Positions 1 through 5,856 of a stretch of DNA of 11,208 bases are shown piece by piece. The notes beneath the pieces were generated by a model. The model had not been told where the DNA came from and made no database searches. It saw nothing but the letters and a program-made list of their open reading frames with translations. The stretch is from Clostridiales bacterium (GTDB lineage: Bacteria > Bacillota > Clostridia > Oscillospirales > Oscillospiraceae), in contig SFFE01000030.1 of the NCBI GenBank assembly GCA_004556965.1, positions 1-11,208 on the forward strand, in the 5' to 3' direction. The translations under genes were made by a program, and so were the position numbers. Numbering within the stretch: the first letter of the stretch is position 1; every line of letters starts with the position of its first letter.

Positions 1-58
1 CTCTTCCACCTCTGTCTCAATTTTACCACATTCCATGGCTCGATTAAATCAGCGTTTA

Positions 59-106
59 CTTGAGGGGAAGGTGGCACGCGAAGCGTGACGGATGAGGTGC
101 CGTGCG
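59..106. repeat. Short intergenic hairpin repeat (GGGGAAGGTGGCAC...GAGGTGCC type)
   Basis: This stretch contains the small perfect hairpin CACGC-gaa-GCGTG (75-87) inside a GGGGAAGGTGGCAC ... GACGGATGAGGTGCC sequence. From memory, similar sequences occur many times between genes in gut Clostridia, so I call it a dispersed repeat; only one copy is present here. It lies about 115 bp past the histidine kinase stop codon on the minus strand and could fold in that transcript's 3' end, but there is no U-tract, so I do not call it a terminator. The rest of 1-148 shows no gene, promoter or other structure that I can support. Confidence 0.4.
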
Positions 107-148
107 TTGCAAAACGGGGCCCAAATCTGTTACCCCATTTCTTTCCCA

Positions 149-221
149 CGTCAGAATGAACGCGCTGCATTTCGTTTCCGGCTGAAGCCGAAAACTCCAT
201 GTCCGCTTCTTCATTCTGACG
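149..221. repeat. Element A: 73 bp short form of the GCGTCAGAA palindromic repeat family
   Basis: The element is bounded by a perfect 12 bp inverted repeat, CGTCAGAATGAA (149-160) and TTCATTCTGACG (210-221). Between these lies an arm with the hairpin CGGC-tgaa-GCCG and the segment CTCCATGTCCGCTTCTTC. The arm aligns with the left arms of elements B and F (CGCTGCATTyCG, hairpin, CTCCATrTCCGCT, TTCTTC), so A looks like a short form in which one arm runs straight into the opposite terminus. The right end touches the TAG stop codon (222-224) of the minus-strand histidine kinase gene, so the element is the first thing transcribed after that stop. Confidence 0.75.
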
Positions 222-1211
222 CTACTCCACCGTGAACGGCTCTCGGTCCAAACCGATGCGCACCGTGGTGCCCACGCCGGGTTCCGACTCGATCGTGATC
301 GTGTGACCCAGCCGGGTGAGGATGCGGCGGCAAAGATACAGGCCGATGCCGGTCGCGCGCTTGTCGTCCCGGCCGTGGTACCCCGTGAAGCCCTGCTCGA
401 ACACGCGCGGCAGGTCCTCCGGCGCGATGCCGATGCCCGTGTCGCGGATGCAGAGCGTTTTCGGCGCCTCCAGCGTGATGGCGATGCCGCCGGTGCGCGT
501 GTATTTCAGCGCGTTTGAGAGCACCTGTTCGATCACGAACAGCAGCCACTTCTCGTCCGTAAGCACCTCTGTCCGCACCGGCTCATAGTCCAGCCGCAGC
601 TTCTTGGAGATGAACTGCGAGGCGAACTTCCGCACTGCCTGCCGCACGATGCCGTCGAGATCATACGCGCGGATGACATAGTCCGACGAACCGCTCTCCA
701 GCCGGAGGTAGCCCAGCACCATCTCGACATACTGTTCGATGCGCTGCAGCTCGTCCGAGAGCGCGCGGTTCTCCGCGCCCTCGCCGCTCTGCAGCAGCAG
801 CCGCATGGCCGCGATGGGCGTTTTGATCTGGTGCGCCCAGACGGTGTAATACTCGGTCATGTCCGCATAGCGCCGCTGCATTTGGTCGTTCTGCGCGCGG
901 CGCGCACCGTCCAGCGCGCGCACCAGCGCCTGATAGTCCGCCTCCAGACCGCCCGCCGGCGGCGGCAGCCGCTCCACGCCCAGCTCAACCTCCTCGCAGA
1001 GCCGCCGGAGCGTGCGGTGCCGGACGGTGAATTTTCCAAAGTCAACGGCGAACCACACGCAGCCGAAAAACAGGCACACCGCCGCGGCGTACGCCACCGC
1101 CTGCACCGGCAGACGGTAGAGCGCGAACACCCCGGCAAACACCACCGAGATCAGCAGCAGCGCCAGCGCCATGGCACGGTTCGTTTTCCAATAAGCCCGA
1201 AACAAGTCCAT
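222..1211 (-). CDS. Intramembrane-sensing sensor histidine kinase, BceS-like
   Basis: This 329-residue protein is the sensor kinase of a two-component system. Two membrane helices (about 13-34 and 36-57) are joined by only a few residues, so there is no extracellular sensor domain. That is the layout of the intramembrane-sensing (BceS/YvcQ) kinases, which in known cases read the state of a partner ABC transporter that handles cell-wall-active peptides. The cytoplasmic part has the phospho-accepting histidine in YTVWAHQIKTP (H127), the N box around N233 (EQVLSNALKYT), the G1 box DTGIGI (257-262), an F box (VFEQGFTGY) and the G2 box ATGIGLYLC (286-294). All catalytic motifs are intact. It starts 7 bp after the response regulator stop, so the two are co-transcribed, with a GAG-rich ribosome site at the end of the upstream gene. 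No BceAB transporter gene is visible in this window. Fairly sure of the family; the stimulus is unknown. Confidence 0.93.
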   Translation of the reverse strand: MDLFRAYWKTNRAMALALLLISVVFAGVFALYRLPVQAVAYAAAVCLFFGCVWFAVDFGKFTVRHRTLRRLCEEVELGVERLPPPAGGLEADYQALVRALDGARRAQNDQMQRRYADMTEYYTVWAHQIKTPIAAMRLLLQSGEGAENRALSDELQRIEQYVEMVLGYLRLESGSSDYVIRAYDLDGIVRQAVRKFASQFISKKLRLDYEPVRTEVLTDEKWLLFVIEQVLSNALKYTRTGGIAITLEAPKTLCIRDTGIGIAPEDLPRVFEQGFTGYHGRDDKRATGIGLYLCRRILTRLGHTITIESEPGVGTTVRIGLDREPFTVE

Positions 1212-1218
1212 ACGCGCC

Positions 1219-1890
1219 TCACTCCACCAGATAGCCCAGACCCTTTTTCGTGGTGATGAACCCCTCCAGCCCCACGGCGTCGAGCTTTTTGCGCAGGCGC
1301 GCGATGTTCACGGTCAGGGTGTTTTCGTCCACGAAGCTGTCCGTCTCCCAGAGCTTTTCCATGAGCGTGTCGCGGCTGACGACGCTGCCCTTGCGCTCCA
1401 GCAGCGTCTGCAGGATGCGGTAGTCGTTTTTCGTCAGCTCCACGCGCGCGCCCTGCACCGTCAGACTCGCGTCCGCCGTGTTCAGCACCGCGCCCCGGTG
1501 CTCCAGAATGGGCGACAGGGCACCGAAATCGTACGTGCGGCGCAGCACCGCCTGGATCTTCGCCATGAGCACGGACAGGTCGAAGGGCTTCGTGATGAAA
1601 TCGTCGCCGCCCATGTTCATGGCCATGACGATGTTCATATTGTCCGCCGCGGACGAGACGAACACCACCGGCACGCGCGATACCTTGCGGATCTCCCGGC
1701 ACCAGTGGTACCCGTCGTAAAACGGCAGGGAGACGTCCAGCAGCACGAGCTGCGGGTCAAAGGCCGTAAACTCCTCTATCACCCGGCGAAAGTCCTCTAC
1801 GCAGCGTGCAGCAAGTCCCCACGCCGTCAAATGCCGCTCCAACAGCGACGCGATGGCCGCGTCGTCCTCTATAATTAAAATGCGATACAT
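1219..1890 (-). CDS. OmpR/PhoB-family response regulator, BceR-like
   Basis: This 223-residue DNA-binding response regulator is the partner of the downstream histidine kinase. The receiver domain (1-115) has the acidic pair D9/D10, the phosphorylation site D52 (VLLDVSLPFYDG), S80 in the Thr/Ser switch position and K101 (ITKPF). A winged-helix effector domain follows at about 125-223, with the typical ENTLTVNIARLRKKL recognition-helix region and the GLGYLVE end. The length is that of an intact OmpR-family protein. The ATG at 1888-1890 is preceded by AAAGGAGA (1895-1902). Immediately beyond that site lies repeat element B, and beyond the element is a consensus promoter, so the mRNA leader consists almost wholly of repeat. 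Targets are unknown; by family analogy they would be genes for peptide resistance or envelope stress. Confidence 0.95.
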   Translation of the reverse strand: MYRILIIEDDAAIASLLERHLTAWGLAARCVEDFRRVIEEFTAFDPQLVLLDVSLPFYDGYHWCREIRKVSRVPVVFVSSAADNMNIVMAMNMGGDDFITKPFDLSVLMAKIQAVLRRTYDFGALSPILEHRGAVLNTADASLTVQGARVELTKNDYRILQTLLERKGSVVSRDTLMEKLWETDSFVDENTLTVNIARLRKKLDAVGLEGFITTKKGLGYLVE

Positions 1891-1902
1891 AGGTTCTCCT
1901 TT

Positions 1903-2182
1903 GCGTCAGAAGACGCTCGCTGCATTCCGCCGCCGCGTAAACGCGCCGTCTCCATATCCGCTCCCGCCTTCTTCCTTTCAAATCCGAAACATCGTTTCGG
2001 ATTTGTTGAGGCGCGACAGCTTCCCCCGGAGGGGGAAGCCCTGAAACCAGTGCGGATTGCACCGCCCCCGCATCTCCGACGAGACCCAACGAAGTGGTCT
2101 CGGAGGAAAAGGAAGAGCGGGGAAATGAAGGTGGAGCTTCCGTAAACGGCGGAAGCGGAACGGAATGCGCCCGCTCTGACGC
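1903..2182. repeat. Element B: 280 bp composite palindromic element forming the leader of the two-component operon
   Basis: Termini are GCGTCAGAAG (1903-1912) and CTCTGACGC (2174-2182). The two arms (about 1903-1979 and 2106-2182) are imperfect inverted copies that share GCGTCAGA, GCATTCCG, a small hairpin and a TTCTTCC/CTCTTCC block. Internal palindromes are AAATCCGAAAC/GTTTCGGATTT (1980-1990/1994-2004), GCTTCCCCC/GGGGGAAGC (2019-2027/2031-2039) and CGAGACC/GGTCTCG (2080-2086/2096-2102). I see no credible open reading frame, transposase or tRNA in it, so it is MITE-like or REP/BIME-like. It occupies nearly all of the 403 bp gap between the response regulator and the ykvI-like gene and lies exactly between the minus-strand promoter and the regulator's ribosome site. 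Confidence 0.85.
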
Positions 2183-2183
2183 C

Positions 2184-2213
2184 ATTATAGGGCACGCGCC
2201 GCCCCCTTGTCAA
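2184..2213 (-). promoter_or_regulatory. Consensus promoter of the two-component operon
   Basis: On the minus strand, a perfect -35 TTGACA (2213-2208) and a perfect -10 TATAAT (2189-2184) are separated by 18 bp. Transcription would start near 2177, a few bases inside the end of element B, giving a leader of about 285 nt to the ATG at 1890. No other promoter this good lies closer to the gene. Confidence 0.8.
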
Positions 2214-2229
2214 TTTCACCGGGGCGCGG

Positions 2230-2258
2230 TTGCAATTCCGGCGCGGTGCGGATATAAT
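2230..2258 (+). promoter_or_regulatory. Promoter of the YkvI-family gene
   Basis: TTGCAA (2230-2235), a 17 bp spacer and TATAAT (2253-2258) predict a start near 2265 and a leader of about 29 nt. The -35 box is 16 bp from that of the divergent two-component promoter. The heptamer GCGCGGT occurs twice in the same orientation, at 2224-2230 and 2241-2247, flanking and overlapping this -35 box. It could be an operator, but two copies of so short a GC-rich word may be chance. Confidence 0.75.
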
Positions 2259-2293
2259 ATTGCGGTCACTTTGTGTTTTGGAGGCGCAGCGGA

Positions 2294-3379
2294 ATGGAAC
2301 GGAAAATCGGCGGCGCGCGGCTGGCGCTGACGTTCGCGGGTTGCTTTCTCGGCGCGGGGTATGTGTCCGGGCAGGAGCTGTGGCAGTATTTCGGCGCGTT
2401 CGGCGGCATGGGGCTGCCGGGGCTGGCCGCCGCGCTCGCGCTGCTCGGCGGCGTGAGTCTCGTGCTGCTGCGGCTGTCCGCGCGCACGGGAATCGAGACG
2501 ATGGACGCGCTGCTCATCCGGGCGGACATTCCGTGGCTGCGCACGGCGGTCGGCGCACTCGCCGCGCTGCTGCTGTTCGGCGTCGTGTGCATTATGACCG
2601 CCGGGATCGGCGCGCTGCTCGAGCAGATGCTCGGCGTGCCCGCGTGGCTCGGCTGCGCCGGGGCCGTTGCGCTCATCGCGGTGTGCGCCTGGTTCGGTCT
2701 GGGCGGCATGATGGCCGTGTTCACCGTGGCGGTGCCGTGCCTCGTCGTCGCGGCGCTCGCCATCAGCGGCGTGCAGCTGCACCGCGCGGGGGCGGACGCG
2801 GTACGCTTCACCGGCGGCGGCGAAAACCCCATGCTCGGCAACTGGCTTCTCTCCGCCGTGAACTACGCGGCGTATAATTTCTTCGCGTCGGTCGGCATCC
2901 TCGCGCCGCTCGCCGCGCAGCTCAAGCGAAAGTCCACCGCCGGCTGGGGCGTGCTGGGCGGGTGCGCGCTGCTCGCGCTCATTGCGCTGGGCGTGCTGTG
3001 CGCGTTGGCCACCGCGCCGGAGAGTCTTGCAGCGGAGCTGCCGATGCATGATCTCGCGTGCCGGCTCGGCGCGGCGGCGGGCGCAATCTACGCCGTGCTG
3101 CTGTTTCTGGGCATGTTCGGCACGGCGGTGTCCTCGCTCGTGGCGGTGATGACCTACGCGGGGCAGAAATCCGCAGCGCTGCGGGCGCGCCGCGCCGTGC
3201 TGCTGCCCGCGCTGGCGCTGCTCGCCTTCGCGGGGAGCCTGTTCGGCTTCGGCGACCTTATCGGCGTGGTCTATCCCGTGTACGGCTACTTCGGCGCGGC
3301 CGCGATGCTGCTTGTGCTGGAGCACGCCTACCGCGTCAGAAGGCGCTCACGCCATTCCATCAGCGCGCAAGCGCGCTGA
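2294..3379 (+). CDS. YkvI-family multi-pass membrane protein (putative transporter)
   Basis: This 361-residue, very hydrophobic protein has about ten predicted membrane segments. The N-terminal helix carries the motif GCFLGAGYVSGQELWQYFG (residues 17-35), matching the GAGFASGQE signature of Bacillus YkvI-like proteins. Those belong to the LeuT-fold/APC superfamily; substrates are not established, so I name no solute. The ATG at 2294 is chosen because GGAGG (2280-2284) sits 9 nt upstream; a GTG at 2273 in the same frame has no such site. The last ~15 residues, from about R347 onward (RVRRRSRHSISAQAR), are encoded inside repeat element C, which also supplies the TGA. The natural C-terminus was therefore probably replaced when the element arrived; the tail is basic and follows the last membrane helix. 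It is monocistronic, with its own promoter. Confidence 0.88.
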   Translation: MERKIGGARLALTFAGCFLGAGYVSGQELWQYFGAFGGMGLPGLAAALALLGGVSLVLLRLSARTGIETMDALLIRADIPWLRTAVGALAALLLFGVVCIMTAGIGALLEQMLGVPAWLGCAGAVALIAVCAWFGLGGMMAVFTVAVPCLVVAALAISGVQLHRAGADAVRFTGGGENPMLGNWLLSAVNYAAYNFFASVGILAPLAAQLKRKSTAGWGVLGGCALLALIALGVLCALATAPESLAAELPMHDLACRLGAAAGAIYAVLLFLGMFGTAVSSLVAVMTYAGQKSAALRARRAVLLPALALLAFAGSLFGFGDLIGVVYPVYGYFGAAAMLLVLEHAYRVRRRSRHSISAQAR

Positions 3380-3541
3380 CTTCATATCCGCTCCCGCCTT
3401 CTTCCTTTCAAATCCGAAACTCGGTTTCGGATTTGGTTATAGGACGACAGCTTCCCCCGGTGGGGGAAGCCTTTGTCTGGGCGCGTTCCGCATCCCGCAT
3501 CCCCCAGACGCAGGCTTGACCTTGCACTGTCATTCTGACGC
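3333..3541. repeat. Element C: 209 bp palindromic element overlapping the 3' end of the YkvI-family gene
   Basis: Termini are GCGTCAGAAG (3333-3342) and CATTCTGACGC (3531-3541). The left arm matches that of B (CATTCC, hairpin, ATATCCGCTCCCGCC, TTCTTCCTTTC), but its hairpin is TCAGCGCGC-aa-GCGCGCTGA (3360-3379). Internal palindromes are AAATCCGAAAC/GTTTCGGATTT (3410-3420/3424-3434) and GCTTCCCCC/GGGGGAAGC (3450-3458/3462-3470), in the same order as in B. The right part (GGGCGCGTTCCGCATCCC...CATTCTGACGC) instead matches element D, so C looks like a B-type left half joined to a D-type right half. The left 47 bp are translated as the end of the upstream gene. Its hairpins could act in RNA, but no U-tract follows them. 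Confidence 0.83.
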
Positions 3542-3568
3542 GGCGGTGCGGTTTTTTTGCATTGCGCA

Positions 3569-3597
3569 TTGACCCCGGCGCAGCAAGCTGATACAAT
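3569..3597 (+). promoter_or_regulatory. Promoter of the LRR/SLH surface protein gene
   Basis: TTGACC (3569-3574), a 17 bp spacer and TACAAT (3592-3597) predict a start near 3604 and a leader of about 30 nt. The GTG at 3598 lies beside the -10 box and so cannot be the translation start, which supports the ATG at 3634. Confidence 0.75.
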
Positions 3598-3633
3598 GTG
3601 AGCAACAAAATTTTGGTTCCGGAGGGACATGCT

Positions 3634-5778
3634 ATGAGATCTGCAAAAAAGCTGTTGTGCCTGCTGCTTGCAGCCGTGCTGCTGCTGGCGCTGGACGCGC
3701 CCGCGCTGGCTGCGGGCGACGTGCCTGTGGACGCCGCGCAGTTTCCGGACGAGACGTTCCGCGCGTTCGTCGCCAAGGAGTGCGACACGGACGGGGACAG
3801 CAAGCTCTCCGCGGCGGAGATCGCCGCCGTGCAGAGTCTCGACCTGCCGCAGCGCGGCATCGCCGACCTGACCGGCGTGCAGGTGTTCACCGCGCTTGAT
3901 GAGCTGCTGTGCTATGAAAACCCGCTCACGTCGCTGGACGTGTCCGGCATGACGAAGCTGAAAACGCTCGACTGCTCCGGCTGCGGAAGCCTGACGGCGC
4001 TGAACGCCGCCGGCTGCACCGCGCTCACAGCGCTCGATTGCCCGAGCTGCGCGCTCTCCGCGCTCAACCTCACCGGCTGCACTGCGCTGCAGGAGCTGGA
4101 GTGCTCCTATAACGAGCTGGCGGCGCTCGACCTCTCCGATTGCGCAAAGCTCATCTACTGCGCGTGCAGCGGAAACCGCCTCACGGCGCTCGACCTCGGC
4201 GGGCACAGCGCGCTGCGCATTCTGATCTGCAGTGAAAACGCGCTCTCCGCCCTCGACCTCACCGGCTGCACCGCGCTGACCGATCTGGACTGCAGCAACA
4301 ACTGCCTGGCGGCGCTCGACCTCTCCGGCTGCACCGCGCTGCAGACGTCCACCGTCGGCAGCAGCGACAAGGCGGAAAACCCCGCGCTGAGCACGCAGTA
4401 TCTGCCGGAGCAGGCCGTCATGCGCACCGACAGCGGCTGCACGGTCGATTTCACCGCCATCGTGGGCGCGGACAATCTCGGCCGCGTGAAGCTCGTGACG
4501 GGCGCAAAATCGTACAGCGCGACGACGGGGCTGGCCGAGTTTGACCGCGTGCCGGACTATTTTTCCTACGAATACGACACGGGCCGCAGCGGCATCCCCA
4601 CCATGCGCGTCGCGTTCGAATCGGAGGCCGTGTCCTTCGCCGTGGCGCTCGACGCGGCGCACTTCCCTGACGCGGCGTTCCTCGATTTTCTCTCCGAAGC
4701 CTGCGACCGCAACGGCAACGGCGCGCTCTCCGCGCTGGAGCTGCTGCGCACCGATACGCTCGACTGCAGCGGGCTGGGGATTGCCGATCTGACCGGCATC
4801 GGCCATTTCACGGCGCTGACCGCGCTCAACTGCGAGAACAACCGGCTCACGGCGCTCGACCTCTCCGCCAACACGAATCTCGCGTTGCTCCGCTGCGACG
4901 GCAACGCCCTGAAAACGCTCGACCTGACCGCAAACCGGCAGCTCTCCCTCGCGGCGGACACGGGCTTTGAACAGCACCCCGACGAGACCTGCGTACTCGC
5001 ACACGGCGCGAACGGCACCGGTACGCTCGACCTGACCGCGCTGGTCGGCAGGGACAATCTCAAAAACGTGCTCGCCGTCGAGGGCGCGGCGTACGACCCG
5101 GACACCGGCGTCGCTACGTTCACCGCGCCGTGCAGCGAGGTGCGCTATACTTACGGCACCGGCAGCAAGGCCGTGACGCTCACTGTCCGCCTGAACGCGG
5201 ACAGCAGCGCCGTGCGCGCCTCCGTCTACACGGACGTTCCCGGCGGCCAGTGGTACTTCGACGCGGTGCACTACGCGTATGACCACGCGCTCATGGAGGG
5301 CATGGGCGAGGGCGAGTTCGCCCCCGGTCTGCCGATGACCCGCGCCATGCTCGTCACCGTGCTCTACCGCATGGCGGGCGAGCCGGCGGTCACAGGCGGC
5401 CACCCGTTCACCGACGTGCCGGACGGCCAGTGGTACTCCGACGCCGTCGCGTGGGCGTATCAGCAGGGGATCGTCAACGGCATGACGGCCACGACCTTCT
5501 GCCCGACGCTCGACATTACGCGCGAGCAGACCGCCACCATCCTCATGCGCGATACCGCCAAGTCCGGCGGCGACGTGTCGGCCCGCGCGCCGCTCTCCGC
5601 CTTCCCGGACGCGGAGAGCGTCTCCGGCTATGCGCTGGAGGCCATGCAGTGGGCCGTGTCCGCAAAGGTCATCAACGGCGTGGCCTCTGACGGCGTGAAC
5701 TACCTCCGTCCGGGCGAAAACGCCACCCGCGCCCAGATCGCCACGCTGCTGCAGAACTATCTGGAAAACGTCGCATAA
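3634..5778 (+). CDS. Secreted LRR / EF-hand surface protein with three SLH cell-wall anchor domains
   Basis: This 714-residue protein is exported and held on the wall. The Sec signal peptide covers residues 1-27 (KK, a long Leu/Ala core, then APALAA). Block 1 (about 30-240) has an EF-hand/dockerin-like loop, DTDGDSKLSAAE (51-62), followed by short Cys-rich leucine repeats of the form LxxLDCSxNxLxxLDLSGCTA, about 21 residues each, resembling InlJ-type repeats. A ~75-residue domain follows (about 265-335). Block 2 repeats the plan with the loop DRNGNGALSALE (358-369), about three leucine repeats and a second copy of the ~75-residue domain (about 455-522). Three SLH domains end the protein (about 531-583, 590-642 and 652-710; YTDVPGGQWYFDAV, FTDVPDGQWYSDAV, SAFPDAESVSGYAL). 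In related organisms SLH domains bind pyruvylated secondary wall polymer. The ATG has GGAGGG 7 nt upstream. The likely role is adhesion or ligand binding; the partner is unknown. Confidence 0.92.
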   Translation: MRSAKKLLCLLLAAVLLLALDAPALAAGDVPVDAAQFPDETFRAFVAKECDTDGDSKLSAAEIAAVQSLDLPQRGIADLTGVQVFTALDELLCYENPLTSLDVSGMTKLKTLDCSGCGSLTALNAAGCTALTALDCPSCALSALNLTGCTALQELECSYNELAALDLSDCAKLIYCACSGNRLTALDLGGHSALRILICSENALSALDLTGCTALTDLDCSNNCLAALDLSGCTALQTSTVGSSDKAENPALSTQYLPEQAVMRTDSGCTVDFTAIVGADNLGRVKLVTGAKSYSATTGLAEFDRVPDYFSYEYDTGRSGIPTMRVAFESEAVSFAVALDAAHFPDAAFLDFLSEACDRNGNGALSALELLRTDTLDCSGLGIADLTGIGHFTALTALNCENNRLTALDLSANTNLALLRCDGNALKTLDLTANRQLSLAADTGFEQHPDETCVLAHGANGTGTLDLTALVGRDNLKNVLAVEGAAYDPDTGVATFTAPCSEVRYTYGTGSKAVTLTVRLNADSSAVRASVYTDVPGGQWYFDAVHYAYDHALMEGMGEGEFAPGLPMTRAMLVTVLYRMAGEPAVTGGHPFTDVPDGQWYSDAVAWAYQQGIVNGMTATTFCPTLDITREQTATILMRDTAKSGGDVSARAPLSAFPDAESVSGYALEAMQWAVSAKVINGVASDGVNYLRPGENATRAQIATLLQNYLENVA

Positions 5779-5783
5779 AGCGC

Positions 5784-5812
5784 TTGCAGCCGGTACGGAA
5801 ACGGTGTATACT
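5784..5812 (+). promoter_or_regulatory. Promoter of the 59-residue membrane peptide gene
   Basis: TTGCAG (5784-5789), a 17 bp spacer and TATACT (5807-5812) begin only 5 bp after the SLH gene stop codon. The predicted start near 5819 leaves a leader of about 38 nt. There is no terminator between the SLH gene and this promoter, so read-through from upstream is also possible. Confidence 0.65.
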
Positions 5813-5856
5813 GGCGTAAACGATTCAAAAATTAAAAGTAATCTGGAGGTTCCGGC

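Noticed and set aside
1980..2039. The paired palindromes AAATCCGAAAC/GTTTCGGATTT and GCTTCCCCC/GGGGGAAGC as a rho-independent terminator
   Set aside because: They fold well but no U-tract follows on either strand, and the same pair recurs in C and E as part of the repeat family.
1757..2185. Frames reading through element B
   Set aside because: They are made of translated palindromic repeat, with no ribosome site and no likeness to a protein; element copies elsewhere do not preserve a frame.
2216..3325. A 369-codon minus-strand open frame opposite the YkvI-like gene
   Set aside because: It is a Gln/His/Arg-rich shadow of a recognisable membrane protein and would start inside that gene.
1903..3541. 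A CRISPR array, considered because similar units recur
   Set aside because: The units are few, far apart, differ in length, lack regular spacers and contain inverted termini; no cas gene is present.
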